Assembly: GCA_002707655.1 (NCBI GenBank)
Contig: PANO01000012.1
Location: 10,768 to 18,385 of the forward strand
Reading direction: 5' to 3'
From: Deltaproteobacteria bacterium
Lineage (GTDB): Bacteria > SAR324 > NAC60-12
Length of the DNA stretch: 7,618 nt
The position numbers were made by a program, and so were the translations under genes. A model generated the notes under the pieces. It did not search any database. It saw only the letters and a program-made list of their open reading frames with translations, and was not told where the DNA came from. Below, piece by piece: positions 5,701-7,618 of the stretch (the stretch's first letter is position 1; each line of letters opens with the position of its first letter).

Positions 5701-6576
5701 TCAGGTCTTCAGTGCACCGTCCATGAGTCCCTTGAAAAAGAGGCGCTGGGCGAAGGTGAACGCAATGATCCCTGGCAGGACCACCAGCACATAAACTGCG
5801 GCGATACGGGGCCAGGCCCACTGCCCCATGCCTCCCTGTGCGGCGGCCAGCACCACGGGCATGGTTCTCACGGCCTGATCGTTGGTCAGTGTCGTAGCAA
5901 GCAGGTATTCCCCCCACGCTGTGACAAAATTGACAATGATCACCACCACAAGTCCGTTTTTGGCGAGCGGCAGACCAACCACCCACAGTGTCCTCCACGG
6001 ACCCGCACCATCAATGCGGGCAGCATCGATCAGTTCATGGGGAACCAACTGAAAAATACTGCGCATGATCAGTACGCTAATCGCCAGATTCAAAGTGATG
6101 TAGGGCAGAATTAAGCCACTGGTGCTGTTGATCAACTCAAAATAATCTTGGATTTCATAAATGCTGATGACTGAAACCACGCGTGTCGGGAAGTAGAGAG
6201 AAGAGAGCAACATGGCGACAATGAATGCGCCTCCACGGGGTTTAAGATGAACCAGAGCGTAGCCTGCCAGAACGGCACAGAAGGTGGTGATCAACACCGT
6301 CGCCCCGGTGACATAAATGCTGTTGAAAAAGTTCGTGGGCAGCGTTCCAATTTTATCGAAAACATAGCCATAATGCGAGAAATCAAAACGCCGGGGCCAG
6401 AGGCTCCCACGCATGGAATCCGGGAGGGATTTGACCGAAAGCAGCAAAACCCAACTCAGAGGAAGCAAAATACTCAGTAAAAAGAAAATGATCACGCCAT
6501 GCTGGATCACCGCATTGCGACGCTGACGTGCGAGTTTCTTCTTCAGATAGGGATTCTCGTGGGTGGTCGCAGACAT
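5701..6576 (-). CDS. Carbohydrate ABC transporter permease, MalG type (CUT1)
   Basis: This is a 291-residue inner-membrane subunit of an ABC importer. A basic N-terminus (KKKLARQRR) precedes the first membrane helix (about 26-48). Further helices lie around 86-110, 116-138, 153-175, 206-228 and 257-280, giving the usual six. The cytoplasmic coupling loop that contacts the ATPase is clear: ELIDAARIDGAGPWRTLWVV starting at residue 181, matching the EAA motif (EAAxxDGA). The C-terminus FFKGLMDGALK is the hallmark end of MalG-like subunits. The ATG at 6576 has a strong GAGGAGG sequence overlapping the stop of the upstream MalF-type gene (7 bp between genes), so the two are translated together. 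The family imports sugars, sugar alcohols and glycerol phosphates. The neighbouring oxidoreductase and hydrolase suggest a monosaccharide or derivative, which is an inference. No ATP-binding subunit is in the window, and such systems often share one encoded elsewhere. Confidence 0.93.
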   Translation of the reverse strand: MSATTHENPYLKKKLARQRRNAVIQHGVIIFFLLSILLPLSWVLLLSVKSLPDSMRGSLWPRRFDFSHYGYVFDKIGTLPTNFFNSIYVTGATVLITTFCAVLAGYALVHLKPRGGAFIVAMLLSSLYFPTRVVSVISIYEIQDYFELINSTSGLILPYITLNLAISVLIMRSIFQLVPHELIDAARIDGAGPWRTLWVVGLPLAKNGLVVVIIVNFVTAWGEYLLATTLTNDQAVRTMPVVLAAAQGGMGQWAWPRIAAVYVLVVLPGIIAFTFAQRLFFKGLMDGALKT

Positions 6577-6583
6577 CTCCTCC

Positions 6584-7558
6584 TCAATCCTTGGAACGGA
6601 AAACGTAAATCAGGAAAGCTACAAAGCACATCATCACCAAGGCTCCTACCATGCCGATTGCTGATGCGAATCCTTGACGCCAGAGTCCGATCTTAAAGGC
6701 CTGCTCATACATGAACACCGTCCAAGTGTAGGTTGGTGAAGCACGGTTGAAGCCGCCAAAAATCAGGTATTCATCAATCACAGCCATGGCCGTGCCGAAG
6801 CGCAGGACCACGAGAATGAGCATGATCGGCTGTAGCCGGGGTCGAGTGATATGCCAAAAGACTTGCCATTCACTCGCACCGTCCACACGAGCCGCTTCAG
6901 GCAGATCCTTAGGAATCGCAGCGAGTCCGGCAAGAAAAAAGATGCTGTGATACCCCAGTCCCCACCAGACCTCCATGACGGCCACCGAAGGCAGGGTCAA
7001 CGGGGTGCCTCCAAGCCACTGAGGCGCGTTCCGGTAAGTGAACCACCCCATGACCTCAACCAAAAAGTGATTGATGGGTCCAATTTGGTAATTGTACATC
7101 CATTTCCACAACACAAACACCAGAGTGCTTGGAATGACCGCAGGGAGCAGCAGGATGACTCGATAAAAGGTGGACAAACGCTGGCCTTTAACACGGTCAA
7201 CCAAGACGGCAAGCAACAAAGGGAAGATGATGGTTCCGGGCAGGAACATGAGCGTGAAATACGCGGCCCTGCCTAGGCTTTTCCACATCAGAGGATCACT
7301 GAGGGCTTCCGCATAATTGGCCAGTCCGACCCAGTTGGCGGGATCATTGGTGAGGTACTTGAAATCAGTGAAACTGAGCCAGACGACGCGGATGATAGGA
7401 AAGACCTGATATCCGACAAAGAACAAAAGTGCGGGAAGCAAAAAAGTCCAAGTGCTGAATTGCAGTCCAAACAAACTCCGTTTGGCCATTCCAACAGATG
7501 GGATTGCTATTGCTGTCACGGAAGCATCAACTTGGCTTTGATGAAGCCGACGGTTCAT
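6584..7558 (-). CDS. Carbohydrate ABC transporter permease, MalF/UgpA type (CUT1)
   Basis: This is a 324-residue inner-membrane partner of the MalG-type subunit. A polar N-terminus of about 33 residues precedes helix 1 (STWTFLLPALLFFVGYQVFP, 35-54), followed by FTDFKYL, a typical UgpA/MalF feature, and a periplasmic stretch. More helices lie around 97-121, 131-155, 190-213, 244-265 and 299-321. The cytoplasmic EAA loop is DLPEAARVDGASEWQVFWHI (from residue 218), followed by TRPRLQP. The ATG at 7558 lacks a strong Shine-Dalgarno sequence. An in-frame ATG at codon 24, just before KRSLFGLQ, is an alternative start and would shorten the unusual N-terminal tail. The gene begins 33 bp downstream of an intrinsic terminator, which suggests that a highly expressed gene, most likely the solute-binding protein, lies just beyond the window edge. 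Confidence 0.93.
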   Translation of the reverse strand: MNRRLHQSQVDASVTAIAIPSVGMAKRSLFGLQFSTWTFLLPALLFFVGYQVFPIIRVVWLSFTDFKYLTNDPANWVGLANYAEALSDPLMWKSLGRAAYFTLMFLPGTIIFPLLLAVLVDRVKGQRLSTFYRVILLLPAVIPSTLVFVLWKWMYNYQIGPINHFLVEVMGWFTYRNAPQWLGGTPLTLPSVAVMEVWWGLGYHSIFFLAGLAAIPKDLPEAARVDGASEWQVFWHITRPRLQPIMLILVVLRFGTAMAVIDEYLIFGGFNRASPTYTWTVFMYEQAFKIGLWRQGFASAIGMVGALVMMCFVAFLIYVFRSKD

Positions 7559-7590
7559 TGTGTCTCAACCCTGTCGGCAGGAGGTAAGCT

Positions 7591-7618
7591 AGAAAAGGGA
7601 CAGCGAAGGCTGTCCCTT
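7591..7618 (-). terminator. Intrinsic terminator upstream of the MalF-type permease
   Basis: Read on the minus strand, a perfect 10-bp stem AAGGGACAGC / GCTGTCCCTT (7618-7609 with 7604-7595) with a 4-nt CTTC loop runs directly into TTTTCT. This is a strong rho-independent terminator shape for minus-strand transcripts entering from the right. The stem reaches the last base of the window and may be longer. It would end or partly reduce transcription from an upstream gene before the permease genes, a layout common after sugar-binding-protein genes. On the plus strand the same hairpin has no T-tract inside the window. Confidence 0.8.

Noticed and set aside
7580..7618. Plus-strand gene start suggested by AGGAGGT near the right edge
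   Set aside because: No start codon follows within a usable distance before the window ends; the bases belong to the minus-strand leader and terminator region.
1..7618. CRISPR array, insertion sequence, tRNA or rRNA
   Set aside because: I saw no spaced direct repeats, transposase motifs, terminal inverted repeats or tRNA/rRNA-like segments on either strand.

Overview
The window is a compact bacterial chromosomal segment with moderate-to-high GC content. It has short intergenic gaps, Shine-Dalgarno starts and several overlapping or near-overlapping genes. I see no RNA genes, insertion sequences, CRISPR arrays or phage genes. The gene mix is a Gram-negative-type YtfJ-like secreted protein, a Nu-class-like glutathione transferase, PgsA-type lipid synthesis, and a sugar ABC importer with Gfo/Idh and amidohydrolase enzymes. 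This fits an environmental heterotroph, perhaps of the Verrucomicrobiota/PVC group, but the taxonomic call is a low-confidence guess and nothing here proves it.

Left part (1-1646): a partial minus-strand gene with a GTG start (DUF3846-like, running off the left edge) is divergent from rnhA (RNase HI, all catalytic residues present). A perfect 10-bp inverted repeat covers the ribosome-binding sites of both genes. Convergent with rnhA is a YtfJ-like secreted thioredoxin-fold gene. Its signal peptide, central part and C-terminal part lie in alternating frames, so it is either a pseudogene or carries sequence indels. The stretch between it and the next gene holds a possible 36-codon gene remnant, a nested hairpin with competing stems and a 15-bp palindrome.

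Middle part (1647-3733, plus strand): a YfcG/YghU-like glutathione transferase, a CDP-alcohol phosphatidyltransferase (PgsA-like) and an SDR-family dehydrogenase lie head to tail. The first two are 7 bp apart. The SDR is preceded by a 13-codon leader ORF with a strong Shine-Dalgarno sequence, and the leader's stop overlaps the SDR start.

Right part (3769-7618, minus strand): read from right to left, there is an intrinsic terminator at the window edge, then a MalF-type permease, a MalG-type permease, a Gfo/Idh/MocA oxidoreductase and an amidohydrolase_2-type hydrolase, the last two overlapping by 4 bp. This looks like an import-and-oxidation operon for a carbohydrate or related polyol. The permeases would import the substrate, the Gfo/Idh enzyme would oxidise it, and the amidohydrolase could open a lactone. 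The convergent SDR may take a later oxidation step. The binding protein is probably encoded just beyond the right edge, before the terminator, and no ATPase gene is visible. The substrate cannot be read from the sequence.
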